This document shows positions 20,701-32,700 of a stretch of DNA of 64,000 nucleotides, piece by piece. Position 1 is the first letter of the stretch. Each line of letters begins with the position of its first letter. The position numbers and the translations under genes are program-made. Source of the DNA: Cyanophora paradoxa (lineage: Eukaryota > Glaucocystophyceae > Cyanophorales > Cyanophoraceae); assembly GCA_004431415.1 (NCBI GenBank), contig QPMI01000412.1, positions 1 to 64,000 on the forward strand, written 5' to 3'. The notes beneath the pieces are model-generated. The model had not been told where the DNA came from and searched no databases. It saw only the letters and a list, made by a program, of their open reading frames with translations.

Positions 20701-23700
20701 CGTCAGCTTTGCAGCAGGCAGGAGCATCGTGTCCCTTGAACTCCTGTGCTCTGGGTTCGGCGGCCCGGTGAGCACCAGCTGCCGGCACCCCGAAACCCTT
20801 CTTGCAACATGGCTTGGCTCACAATTCCTGCTGTCTCAGTATCGCAGCTCGACGCAAGTCAGCGACGCGGGGGCCAACAGCACAACACTTTCTGTTTTGG
20901 TGGCGCCGTCCTTCGGCGGCTCATACATCGTGTCCTGCGTCGCATTCGCAACCACCAGCCTGGGTGCTACCTCGCCGCCATCCGTGGCCAAAATTGTTAC
21001 GATTCCGGAGGGACAGGCAGTTGCTTCGCAATCCGGTGCGTGCGCTCGGGGCGCCTGCTTCCTGCTTTGTGTGCGGGTACTAAATCCACGACAATCGTGC
21101 ATGCATATGCACTCGCAGCGCTCTTTCCGCCGGGGGATTCGCGACTCCGGAATTCTTTCCTTCAAGTGGCCCTGAATGTCAAGTCCAGCGACCGCGGCCG
21201 CGTCGTGTGTGCTGCGCCGCTTCCCTCGCACCCCGTGGGTCGCCGGGCCCCCTCAAAACGCTTTGCCGTCGTACTTCTTGCGAGCGATGTGAGCTCGAGC
21301 TCGTCTTTGCTCTTCGAATTCGGATTCTCGACCCGTTCACGAACTGATCGTCCGAATTCGCGAATTCGCGTCCGCGCATGATAATTAGGAGTACGTGTAT
21401 TGCGACTACGACGTGGAAGCCGCGGTCTGTCTACTGACCAAAGCCCTATCCGAGGTCCGCGTACGAATTTCGAGCTTATAATTACGTATATATGCGCGCG
21501 GCGGTTTCAAGTTTCGCCTGCGCTGATCGACGTTTGTCCGTGCGATCCAGACCGATGGGACCTCTCTTGGCCAATTTCGTCCCGTCGAATGCGCGTTCTC
21601 TTCCATGGCTCCCTTCCCCGCAGTGGTGCGCGAAACAAAATCGAACGTCATGCTGTCTTCGGTATCAAAATAACGCATTGCTGCCAAAGGACCCTGACAA
21701 TCGAACCCCGCCGAGCGATTTGTCCGCGTATATGGTAACTCATTAAACGACATCTTTGAGCTGACTCTAACATCTTCGAACGTTCTCTTTCGACAGAACG
21801 ACTGGAAGCTTAGATGGCCAGCGAATCACACAATCTCGAGCTTTGGTCTGGCTGATCTAGTTGGCCCTGCAAGCACCGTCTTGCAGCCCCCAGAGAACTG
21901 CACAGGCAGCAGCTGCGTTGCCTTCGGGGCCCAACGACTGGTGAACTCTGTGTACAGCGGATGCGATCCCGGGCCGCTTGGCGCCCTCCGGCCCTGGATT
22001 CCCGGCCTGTGCCAGTCAGCAGATCCTTTTGCGTTTATGGAAGTCGCCTCTAACTTCACACACGATTTCCGCCACTATCGTGCTCTGTACGAGCGCTACT
22101 TCTACGAGTCGGTGCGAGCGGACCGGCAGCGAATGAAATCTTTAATTTAAGGCTAACACAGCTGCGCGCCATCGGTTTCCTCTAGGTCGCTGGCCTTTTG
22201 TCTTCCCAGCCCACGGAAGAGTGAGATCGATATCAGTGTACCAGTACTATGCATATGGTGAAAACTCTGATTCGGAAAACATTACGCCTGCAGACATCGC
22301 TGGGCTTCTATGCTGGGAACCTTGCATCTGTTTCGGCCCTTGGTGAGCGCTGGCGACGCTAATCCGCCGTGTATACGTAATGATCCCGAAATTAATTGCG
22401 TCTCTTTTAATTGCCTTATATGCAGCCGGAAGGCAGCAACCTGGACATCGACAAGTACAAAGAGCGGTTCTACCGAGTTCACGTGAGTCGCTGAGCACTT
22501 CTCCTATATCATAGTATATGGCTACTCATCATCTTCGCCTTGCGGCATGCCTGTGAAGACGGACTTCCTCAATTTCGTTTCGGTATCGGAGGACGCCGTC
22601 GACGTCGCCGAGGCGGACGAGGCGGTCGGTCAGCAGAACCTCTTCAGCATGCTGAACTGCCTGGACTTCTACGACGCGGAGCCGGCTTTAGAGAGGAGGA
22701 CGTTCGAGGGGAACCAGACCGCAGCTGACGTTCGGAGGGCCTACGGCGCGTCGAGCGATTCGCTCCTCCTCCAGGACCAACGCGTGCGTTTTAGCCTAGT
22801 TGCATTCGTCTGCTATTCCGCTGTTAATGAGCTCGCGTTCGCAGTTCTTCGCTTTTGCTGGTCGCGGGGTGGCACTCTTCGCTTCGTTCGCTCAAAGTAC
22901 GCTAGCTGTAGCAGACCAGCCTGCATCGCTCAGATTCTAGCTATGGATCTTCTGTATTTCTTACACGAATTTCCCTGCGCAGCCTCGCCTGTCTCGGTCG
23001 TACCGCTCATCAAGGCATGAATGAGATGTTTAATGTGCTTGAATAGAGGTGCTCCCTTCGACTAATAGCGAGCGCGGGGCAGACGTGCACTCTTTCCCGA
23101 TCCGCCGGTGCGGACGTCGGCCTTCTCGCATTCGACATGGCGTCTCTGGCCCCCGGGGGTCACATGCACATCGCCGACTCGATATACAGGAAGCTCGTGT
23201 GCGTTCGCGCTCGCCTAGATAAGCATGCGCCAGACCCGCGCCTGAGACAGCAGCGCCTGCACGCTCGCAGCTGGCCGACGGAGGACGCAGCCGCATACGC
23301 GGATCTGTATCCCCCGCCGGCGTCGGTTCAGGCCATGCACACAGACGGGCGCGTAGAGCCGGACGGCCCCCTGCTGTACCACGCCATCGTCCGCCTCCCC
23401 TTCTTCCCCTCGTCGCCCTCCAGCGCGGCGTGCGCCGCATCACTCGTCGGCGGCGTCGTGTGTCGAGGTCTCAACGTGACTTACGTGACTGCCATGCTTT
23501 CGTGGTGTGCTTCGGTCATTTGCACTTCCCTTCATTGGGTCCTTTACCACCTGTGCCGTTTAGGTCCGTGAACGCTTCGAGCTTTGAGACGCAACCCGTT
23601 GAGGCGCGCGCCTTCAAGTCGAGCGTCCCCGTCATCGAGACGTACCGCACCGGTGTCGTCGTACACGGCCCGCCGCGCATCCTCCGCTCGGACAGCATTC

Positions 23701-26700
23701 CCCTTTCCGACTCGTGGATCGTGATGAACGAGCGGCCTTTGAATGGGGGTCCGGGAAACGGGGTGCGTTCCCGAGGAAAATTGGAATGCGCGGGCTACCC
23801 CGCCCAATTTTCGTATTGCAGTACCTGGAGGGCCGATGGATCGACCCGCCCGGAGGTCAGTTCGCTTTCTACATTACTGGAGATCAGATCGTCCAGATAA
23901 GGTGATTTTAATTACTTCGTGGATAACGCACATAAATAGCTATAGGGACTTGCCGGGTTGCGTGCAGCTCACAGGTACCGGTGGCGCGCAGGAAGCGGAA
24001 CTCTTACCAGAGCGGAATGGCGGGCGACGTCAGCGGCACGATTACGTACGGGGCCCGCGGGACCCTCTCGTCGTGGCCTTCGGTCTGCACCGCAAGAGCC
24101 TCCAGATATATATGGAATACGTTTGCATTCTGATTGTTATTGCTGATTTTGTGCGCAGGTGGCGGCTGCCGTGTACAAGGATGGGACGCTGTTCATCGTC
24201 CGTGAGGTACACGAGCCGAGCACGACGAGGGCGTTTTCGTTCGCTTCGGCGGAGAGCCCTCGGCCGCGCTTCTCAAACGAGAGACGACTGTCAAGGAGCA
24301 ACGAGCGGGCGCCGACCTCGCAGCTGCTCCGATTCACTGCGGTCGATTCGCAGAGTTTCACACTATCCTCCGTTGCGTGGTCGGTGGTTATTGCAGCGTT
24401 TCCTGGTGCTGAATCGAACTATCCAATTTAGAGTTCTCGATACGTAATTGTTCTCTTTTTGACACAGCGCTTCTTAAACTTGCAGCGAACATTCTCAGCG
24501 CCCACGCGCTCGACGACTTCTCCTCCGATCGAGTTTTTGGTTACAACCTCGAGACGAATCCTGCCATGCCCTTCGCGGAGTCCCCTGTCGTCGTTTTCGT
24601 CGTTTCTGAGCCGTACGTGCTACAGCTCACTCATCTGTAGTTTGATACTCCAGCTTAGTTGTGGGTTTGACTAATTTGAAGTTGTCAGGCCGACGGTCGT
24701 AAAGATGCACACGCGTTGTGCGGCGGCGACTCGCTGGAACTGGGAGGGCGCTCTGTTCAACCAGTCCATCGCTTCCACAGACCTCTGCAAGCCTCTTCCC
24801 CCAGGCGCGCGCGCTCCTGTACACGCCTTCGCAAGACAATTAAATGCCGTTCCTCGAGTCTGACAATCGAGCGCGGGCATGCGCAGGACGGTACTCTCAG
24901 CGCGAGGGCCTCCTATTGGACACAGACGCCTCTCTATGCCCACCGGGTTTCTACAGCGGAACAGGGAGCACGAGCTGCACAGCGTGTCCGCAGGGGTGAG
25001 AACACACTTCCCGAACGTGGTGGACTTGGGGGAAGCGATATTGATGCATAATGGCATTGCACCCGGGCCCGCAGCACATGGTCAACGAACGGGTCCTCGT
25101 CTTGCTACGGTACGCTTTGCTCTTAAAGCTTGGGATTTCGGCTGTTTTAGCACGAATGCTGAAGACATCATAACCGCAGAATGCCCGCAGCAGACTTCGT
25201 CCCTGGATCCGGAGCAGCCGTGCAAACCTTGCGCCGCCGATCGCTTCACGCTAGGGTCGAAGTGGACAGACGCTTGCCTGCCATGGTGCGCATTAATATC
25301 GTATCGATCGCGATATAGTATCTTGAAATCCAATGCACGCGCGTCGCAACTTTCGATTCGATTTCGATGTCAGTTTTGCAGCTGCTGATCGCCATACCCT
25401 AAGTCCGGCAGGGACGTACCTTTACAGCAGCCCAAACAACCCAGGGGGGCGATCCTGCTGGGCGTGCCCAGCTGACCGGTGGTCCCTTCGCGGAGCGGCT
25501 GTTTGCAATACATGTCCGCAACGTCTCGGATCCCGGAAGTCAGCTGCAGACTCTAATTGCAGCCGTGCGCGCGCAGGTCCCCCGGGGTACACTCGTAATG
25601 CGGGCTCAACCGGTTGCGAGCCTTGCCTAGCTGGACAGTACCAGCCGAAAAATGAATCCAGCTGTACTAAATGTCCTGCTGGTGCGAAACATTACTCGCT
25701 CTCAAAATTAAGTACAGATTTAAGTTAAATCCACGCTTGCCAAATTCCTCACTCTCTATCCCGCACTCGCACTCGAAGGAACATGGAGCCCGGAGGGTCG
25801 GAATGGAAGCTGCTTAACCTGCCCCGCCGTGCGCACGCATCAGTCAAGTTTGCGCGGCAAAGCTGAAGTCTGCTTTTCTTTTGATCTAATCTGCGCTCCG
25901 TGATCTGCAGGGCCAAATCACTACTGCTCAGCGCGACGGATGCAGGGCGTGTCCGCTAGGGTACTACGTCGTCAATGGCACTGATGAGTGCACTTTTTGC
26001 CCCATCGACACCATGTGCAACGGGCAAGCCTTTGAAGGGAGCCCCGTTGCGTGCGGTCCGGGATTTGTCTCCGGTCCCGACCGGCTGCAGTGTATTGCGG
26101 TGAGCACGTGCACCGCAATCGACTGCGCAATTAATATGGTCTCAAGCGAGTTTATAACTGAGCTATGCACAACAGTGTCCGGCGGGAACGTACGAAAAGA
26201 GCCCGGGAGTGTGCGAAAGCTGTCCGCTCAACACCGTGGCGGCCCTTTCTGGGGCGCGGAACTGCACCGCGTGCCCAACGGGATCGTTTTCGTCTGCCGA
26301 CTCGCGGTTCTGTTTCTTATGCGGGCCCGGTGAGCCTGCACTCTAGACCTAAATCTCCATCGAACGAAATGCAGCGAATTGCGGAACTGACTGGGCCGGG
26401 GGCGGATATCGATCACGCCAGGCACCTTTCGAAACGCCAGCAGCAAGTCTTGCGTCCCCGTGGAGGCGGTAAGCGTCGCGCCTGCGGGCGCTAACACGAG
26501 CGAGGTCTGTCGCGCCGGCACGATTCCAAACGTGGAAAGGAGCGAGTGCGTCTTTGGACCGCGCTTCAATTACAAATGAATTCAAATATAAAATTCAAGC
26601 GTTCATATATATATGATCATGGATGAATACTCATCGTTGATGCAGGTGCGTGCTTTGTCCGAAAGGCACGTTTGCAGAAGGAAGCGACTGCCAAAGGTGC

Positions 26701-29700
26701 ATTGCTTCGTCCCGAAAAGCCCCAATTCGCAATGCCAGTGCTAAGCTGGTCTGTTCTGGGTCCAGGTGTCCGCTCAACACGTTTACGTCCGAGGTGGGCT
26801 CGAGAACGTGCTCGATTTGTGCGCCTGGGTACATCAGCGCGCCAGACATGCAGTCATGCCTTCCTTGCCCCGATGGTGCCAGCCTTTAATTTGGTATCGA
26901 ATGTGCAAGCCTGCGCATGGTTTGATCAGATCTGATCGCGAGCTCAGGCTACTATCGATCGGCTTTGATGGTGACGTGCGAGCGCGTGAAGGAGGGCACC
27001 GTCGCCCCTGCGGCGTCCTCGAATTACACCGCATGCGAGCCGGGGCACATCCCGAACCTATTGAGCTCCTCCAGTGTCTGCGTGCCGTGCCCAAAAGGTG
27101 ACGAGCTGCCCATCCGCTCGCGGTAGCGCATTAGAGCGACCAGCCGCTGACTCGCGCATTTCGTGCAATGAAACGTGAAGGGAGCTACAAAAGCAATGCA
27201 ACTACATGCAGTAGGTATGGCATGCGCATGATTGACCATGTACACTAGTGCTCCCGCCTGGCCTCGAGCTTACATGTTAAGCTCGCGATCGAAGCAATAC
27301 TAATAATAAGAGCTGATAAATCAATCTTCCTCAATGTCAAGCTCTAAGGCCGCGTGCCTCCTCGAAACTTTGATCAAATTCGGCCTTCGAATTCTCTTTC
27401 ATGATCGATTGCAACCATGCAGGTGTGCGCTGAATACCGTAGCTCCGTTTCTTGGGAGTGCAAACTGCACGGCGTGCGAACCTGGACACGTGGCGGATGC
27501 GAGCGCTCAGGTTCGTGCGTGTGGCGATGACAATCTCGAGTCTTTGTTCGTACGGTTTTCCGACTCTTTCTGATGAATACACGCGTCACAGATCTGCCTT
27601 CCTTGTCTAGCGGGCTCTTACCGCGCGGCGAACATGTCCGTGTGCCAGCCCACGCCGCCCAAGAGTGTCTCTGGCCCTGGCCAGGCCCAGCCCACGTTCT
27701 GCACGCCTGGCACGGTCCCAAACGGTCCCCAAACCGAGTGCATCGCCTGCGGGAAGGGAAGCTACGAGAACGACGGAGTTTGCGAGACGTAAGCGCCATT
27801 TCATATTCGAATTCCCAGATTCGTTTCGCTTGTCTATCGCTGATCTAAATTGTTCTGCAGGTGCCCCCACAATTATGTGTCCTCGGAAGAGGGATCCACC
27901 GCTTGCACAGCGTGCGCTCCCGGCAGCGTCGCCGCGGCGGACCAGCAGAAGTGCGTCCCGTGTGGGGCTGGGGCCTACCGGCCCGCGAATGTTTCGGACT
28001 GCATTCCCGTGCCGCCGAGCGCCGTCGCTTTAGCTGGGAGCGCGATGTACGAGATCTGCGCCAACGGTTCCGTTCCGAATGGTCCTAGGTCGGAGTGCAT
28101 TCTGTGTCGCCCAGGCACGTATACCCCAATTCAATGCAATTGTTACACCCGTTCAGTTACGCAATCAAGCAGGAACCTACCATGTGAACGAGACTTGCCT
28201 TCCCTGCCAAGTGAACAGCTTTGCCGCCCTCCCTGGAAGCACCTCCTGCGAAGCATGCGGGGAAGGCTCCGTGTCGACTGCGGACGGGCAGAAGTGCAGT
28301 CGTGCGCTCCTTTGTATATGTATATTTCGCACGTGCACCTCGAGCTCGAGCTCGTTCACATCCAGTGTCTGACCTACGCGTGTCGACAGCTTGCTTAGGG
28401 GGCTTCTTCAGGCACGATCCCATGGCGGAGTGTTTGGAGGCGCCGTGGGGAGCGGTCGCGCCTCCTGGCTCCCGCAACTACACCGCTTGCGGGCCAGGAA
28501 CCACCCCCAATCTCGAGAGGACGTCGTGCATTCCATGCGGTCCTGGTGCGTCCAATTTTAATTATATATAAAAAGCAAATCGATTTCCTGAATCAAAAAA
28601 GGCACGATCGAAATCGAGCACCAGTGCCGGACGTGCATCGGCAACACGTACGCACCCACAGCTGGTCTCACCGCTTGCCTCGAGTGGTTCGTGATCGGCT
28701 ATTAGAAACCGGCTATACTGGATTCATAAGCTCATGATCATATATATGATTGACCGCCACCCCTCGAACAGCGCGCCAGGAATGGTGGTAGACCCAGACA
28801 GGCAGGGCTGTTCGTGCGTCGCAATTGCGAACGTCGCAGCGGCCATCCGCGTGTTGCTTCCGAGATGAACGCTTCGCAAACTCACATTCCCCCAGCCCTT
28901 GTCCGGCAGGCATGTTCCGATCGGCGAAAATGGCCTCCTGCTCAGAAGTGCGCATAATTGGATAGACTCGAGGGAATTCGAAGCCCCATTCCCCGACACT
29001 AAATTTTTGTGCGAGCAGTGCCTGGCTGGATATATTTCGAAACCGGGCTCTGCCACCTGCGTCCCATGGTGCGCGAGCCCGTTGCTTCAAGCTTAAGTGA
29101 ACAAATCAAATCTCTGAGCGCTAGCCCCTTTTTGCATCGGGCAGCGATCCGGGGACGGAGGCAAGAAAGGGCACGACGTGCGATCTCTGTCGCGCGGGAT
29201 TCTTCTGCGTTCCGCCCTCTGCTGCCTTGCCCTGTCCGGATGGTTTCATCAGCGCCGCTGGAGCTTCCTCCTGCATCGCATGCCCACGCGGGTACATTAG
29301 CAATGCAGACCGGTGCGCCTGCTCCCAAGCATCTCGAAGTCGGACATCCGAAATTTTTTAAGTTGATTGCGATGCTCCCGCCTAGAACCCAGTGTCGTGA
29401 GTGCGGGGGAGGCACGTTCCAGCCAAACGGCTCGGTGCGGCTGCCTGCGCGCGCCGCCGCAAATCGGGCTAATTGTACAACATGCAGAATTCATGTCTTC
29501 CTTGTAAAGCGGTACCCAATTTAATGCAAGCTTGGACTTCCAGCTGCGGACCTCTCACTGTTCTTCAGGGCACATGGGCGCCCCCTGCTACCTCGGACCA
29601 ATGCCTTCCATGTACCCCGGGATCTTTCCCGTCCAACGACTCCACCATGTGCATCCCGTGCGTCGTTATTGAATCTCTGTACACGTTCGGCGCCACGGCC

Positions 29701-32700
29701 CTCATTCTTGATTGCAATGGCGGGCTCCGCTCTGTAGATGCGACTCAGGTGCGAGCGAAAGGCTAGGTTTGGAAAGCTACAAAAGCTGGCTTGCTGTATA
29801 ACCGCTCGCAGGCACCTACATGCCAAACGGGACGCTGCAGTGCGTCAAGGTGCGAGTTTGTTTTAAGTACCGCTCGGAACCTTACGGAACCTCTGACGGA
29901 TTTATTATTTCCTCAGTGTCCCAGCAGTCACTATGCACCCGAAGAGGGCACGCCTTACCAATGCACCGAATGCTCTCCAGTGCGCCACTCCCTTCGCTTT
30001 TCTTCTAACCGCGCTTAAGTGCGCCTCAGGGATTCATTTCAACCCCCGACCGCCGCTCCTGCCTTCCCTGCGCTCCGGTCTGTTTTTCGAAGTATTGTTC
30101 GCTCTTAAAAGCTTTCTTTTGAAACCGGTGCATACAAATGTGCAGGGGTTCACTAGACCCGTGGACGCGCTGCTCGAGAGGTGCGAGCGATGCCCAGCGG
30201 CGCGCGTCGCCCGGCTCGAGGGATCCGCAGCCTGCACTCCCTGGTGCTCTTTTCGTCGATTAACACCGCCCTCTAAGCTCTCACTTGACTAATAGGGCTG
30301 CAGCCCTCCCGGCCAAGTTCCAACGGAAGATCGAGCGAACTGTCGAAGTAATTCGGATCCTGTCTCCTGTTTCCACGACTTCAAAAATTGACGTCGACAA
30401 TGTGCCTAAACTGCTCTGCCGCAGATTGTAATGATGGATTATACCCAAACAATGGAACATGCACTCTTTGCGCTCCGCTAAGTGTGTCCAAGGCGGGAGG
30501 TTCGAGTTTTCTGCGAAGTGCTTCCCGTATACATCGAAAATGCTTACCTAGATGCAACATAGATGCCACCTGTACTCCCTGTCTCTCTGGATTTGTTTCC
30601 GACCCAACCCGAACTCGCTGCACCCCATGCCCGGCCGGCCGGCAGCTTCCACCGGGGGCCGAGGTTTGCAAGCCATGTCCTGCGAACACGGTCTCTGTCG
30701 AAGGTTCTACCGGCTGCACCGCGTGTGAAGCGGGCGCTGTGGTAAGATGCCTCTCGTTGTTGCAGTTGTGAGGGCCAATTGTCAAGCCCGCTAACAGAGC
30801 GACGAGCTCCAAACGTACTGCAAGATGTGTGAGCCGGGCACGTTTCGAAACTCTACCTTGTCGTACTGCATGCCCTGGTTTGCGCTGCTTTATTTATCAT
30901 GTCATCAGCGTCCCCTCAATTAACAATCGCTAATGGTTTGTATCCTTGAAGTCCTCCCGGAACGTTTGCGCCAGAGCCCGGCGCATCGTTGTGTGAGGAA
31001 TGCAAGGACACGCAGCTCTGCCCGCTGGTGCTCCCGCTCGCTCTCAATATGCGCGCCCCGTCAAAAGCTTACCGCGGCGCTCAGGCGACGTCTGAACCGA
31101 TCGAAGTCTCCTTCTTCAGAGACCTTGTTGGACTGGCGCCCCAGGATACCGTCGAGCCTGCCTCTCGCACTCCGCTATCGCGGTCCGCCCGCCGCGGCCT
31201 GGGCCGGGGCGTATAAATAAGCCGGCGTCGAAATCGAAAAGAACGTGGCTTCATGATCAGCTAGCAGTGTCTGACACTTTCCCTTTTTTTACAGGCGGCG
31301 GTCGCGAGCCTTGCAAGACATTGACATCGGTCGCACAACTGTTGCGGCTGCGGACAAACACAGCCCTAGGCGATCGCGACTGCTGCTTGGAGCCGCGCCT
31401 GTCGACGCCGCCCCGCCGCCGGCGGTGCAAGAGGATTTGGAGGACTCCGACGTCGATCTGCTCACGGAGGAAGTTGTGTTCGACACGAACGCCGCCACCG
31501 TCACCAACGCCGTGCGCGCAGCTCGAGCTCGTCAGTCGAAGAACAGTGAACTGCGCTGGCTTCAAGTTGTAACCTGCTCAAAACGCAGGAGATCAAGACG
31601 GAGGAGGTTGCGATGCAGCGCCTGTATCGCATTTTCGCCATTTTGGTGGGTGCGGTCGGGGTAGCAGTTCTGACTGCTGGTCTCCTTATGATGTGCTACA
31701 TCCACTGCGATCGTGACGTGCGCAGAACGTTTATTTCGCTCTCCTCGTGCATGGTTTCTATACAGCTTGACAGTTCAGCAGCTCGTTTTCGGCTCTAGAT
31801 CTCGATCGGCGAGGAGCGCTGCGATGGATGACGTTAAACTTGAGCCACTTGCAAGGATCCGGAATTCAAATTCGAAACGTTCTGAGCGCAGAAAGCAGGT
31901 GCGCTTGCGCGTATGCACCACTTTGTCGGGTGACTTTTTAAAAATTTATGTTTGTTGTGGCGCGTTAGGCCTCTAGACTCGATCTTCTGTACACGGAGGA
32001 AGTCTCCGCGGCCAAGAAAGAGCTGGCGGAGCGCGCGGCAGCGATTGCGAGTGGGGAGCGCAATGCAACACGAGCACCTCACGATCAGCCGCAAGCCTGC
32101 AACATCGCGAGCGCAGAGCGGAAGATGAGCCGTGAGGCACAGCTGCAGCTGGAAACCGTTGACTTTGCCGTCGTGTCGACGTCGACGTCTCTGGACGAGC
32201 GCGTTTCGGATTCCCAGTCGGGCTCTAGATCTTTGTGTGATCTCGATCACGACTTGGCGCCTAGGACTTCATACGGCGAACGCAGCGACGATGAAATCGA
32301 ACTGCGTCGCCCGTCGGCCGAAGCGGCAGATCTAGAGAAGAAGCTTGAATTCGAAGAACAAAGGCCTTCGTCCTCGGAGGAGAAGAGCGTGAGTGCACTT
32401 GCGCCTGCAGCTGATGAGCCGGAACAGTCCGTCGCCGGAGCTTTTGCAACTTTTGTTGGTGCCGGTCTAGTCATTCTGGCGGGTAAGCTCCCTGAATTTA
32501 AACTTCGAATGAATCGCGCTTATTCAAAATCTTCGCTCAGTGTCTTTCGTCATCCTTCAATTCGTGCGCAAATTGAACGCCGTTCGCTCAAGCGTTCTAA
32601 GATTCGTTAATATGCCAATGCCGCGGTACCGCGCAGGCCATCGCAAATTACGAGATCGTCCAAACTCTGCTGCCCGGCAGCTCCCCCACTGCAGGCGCGA

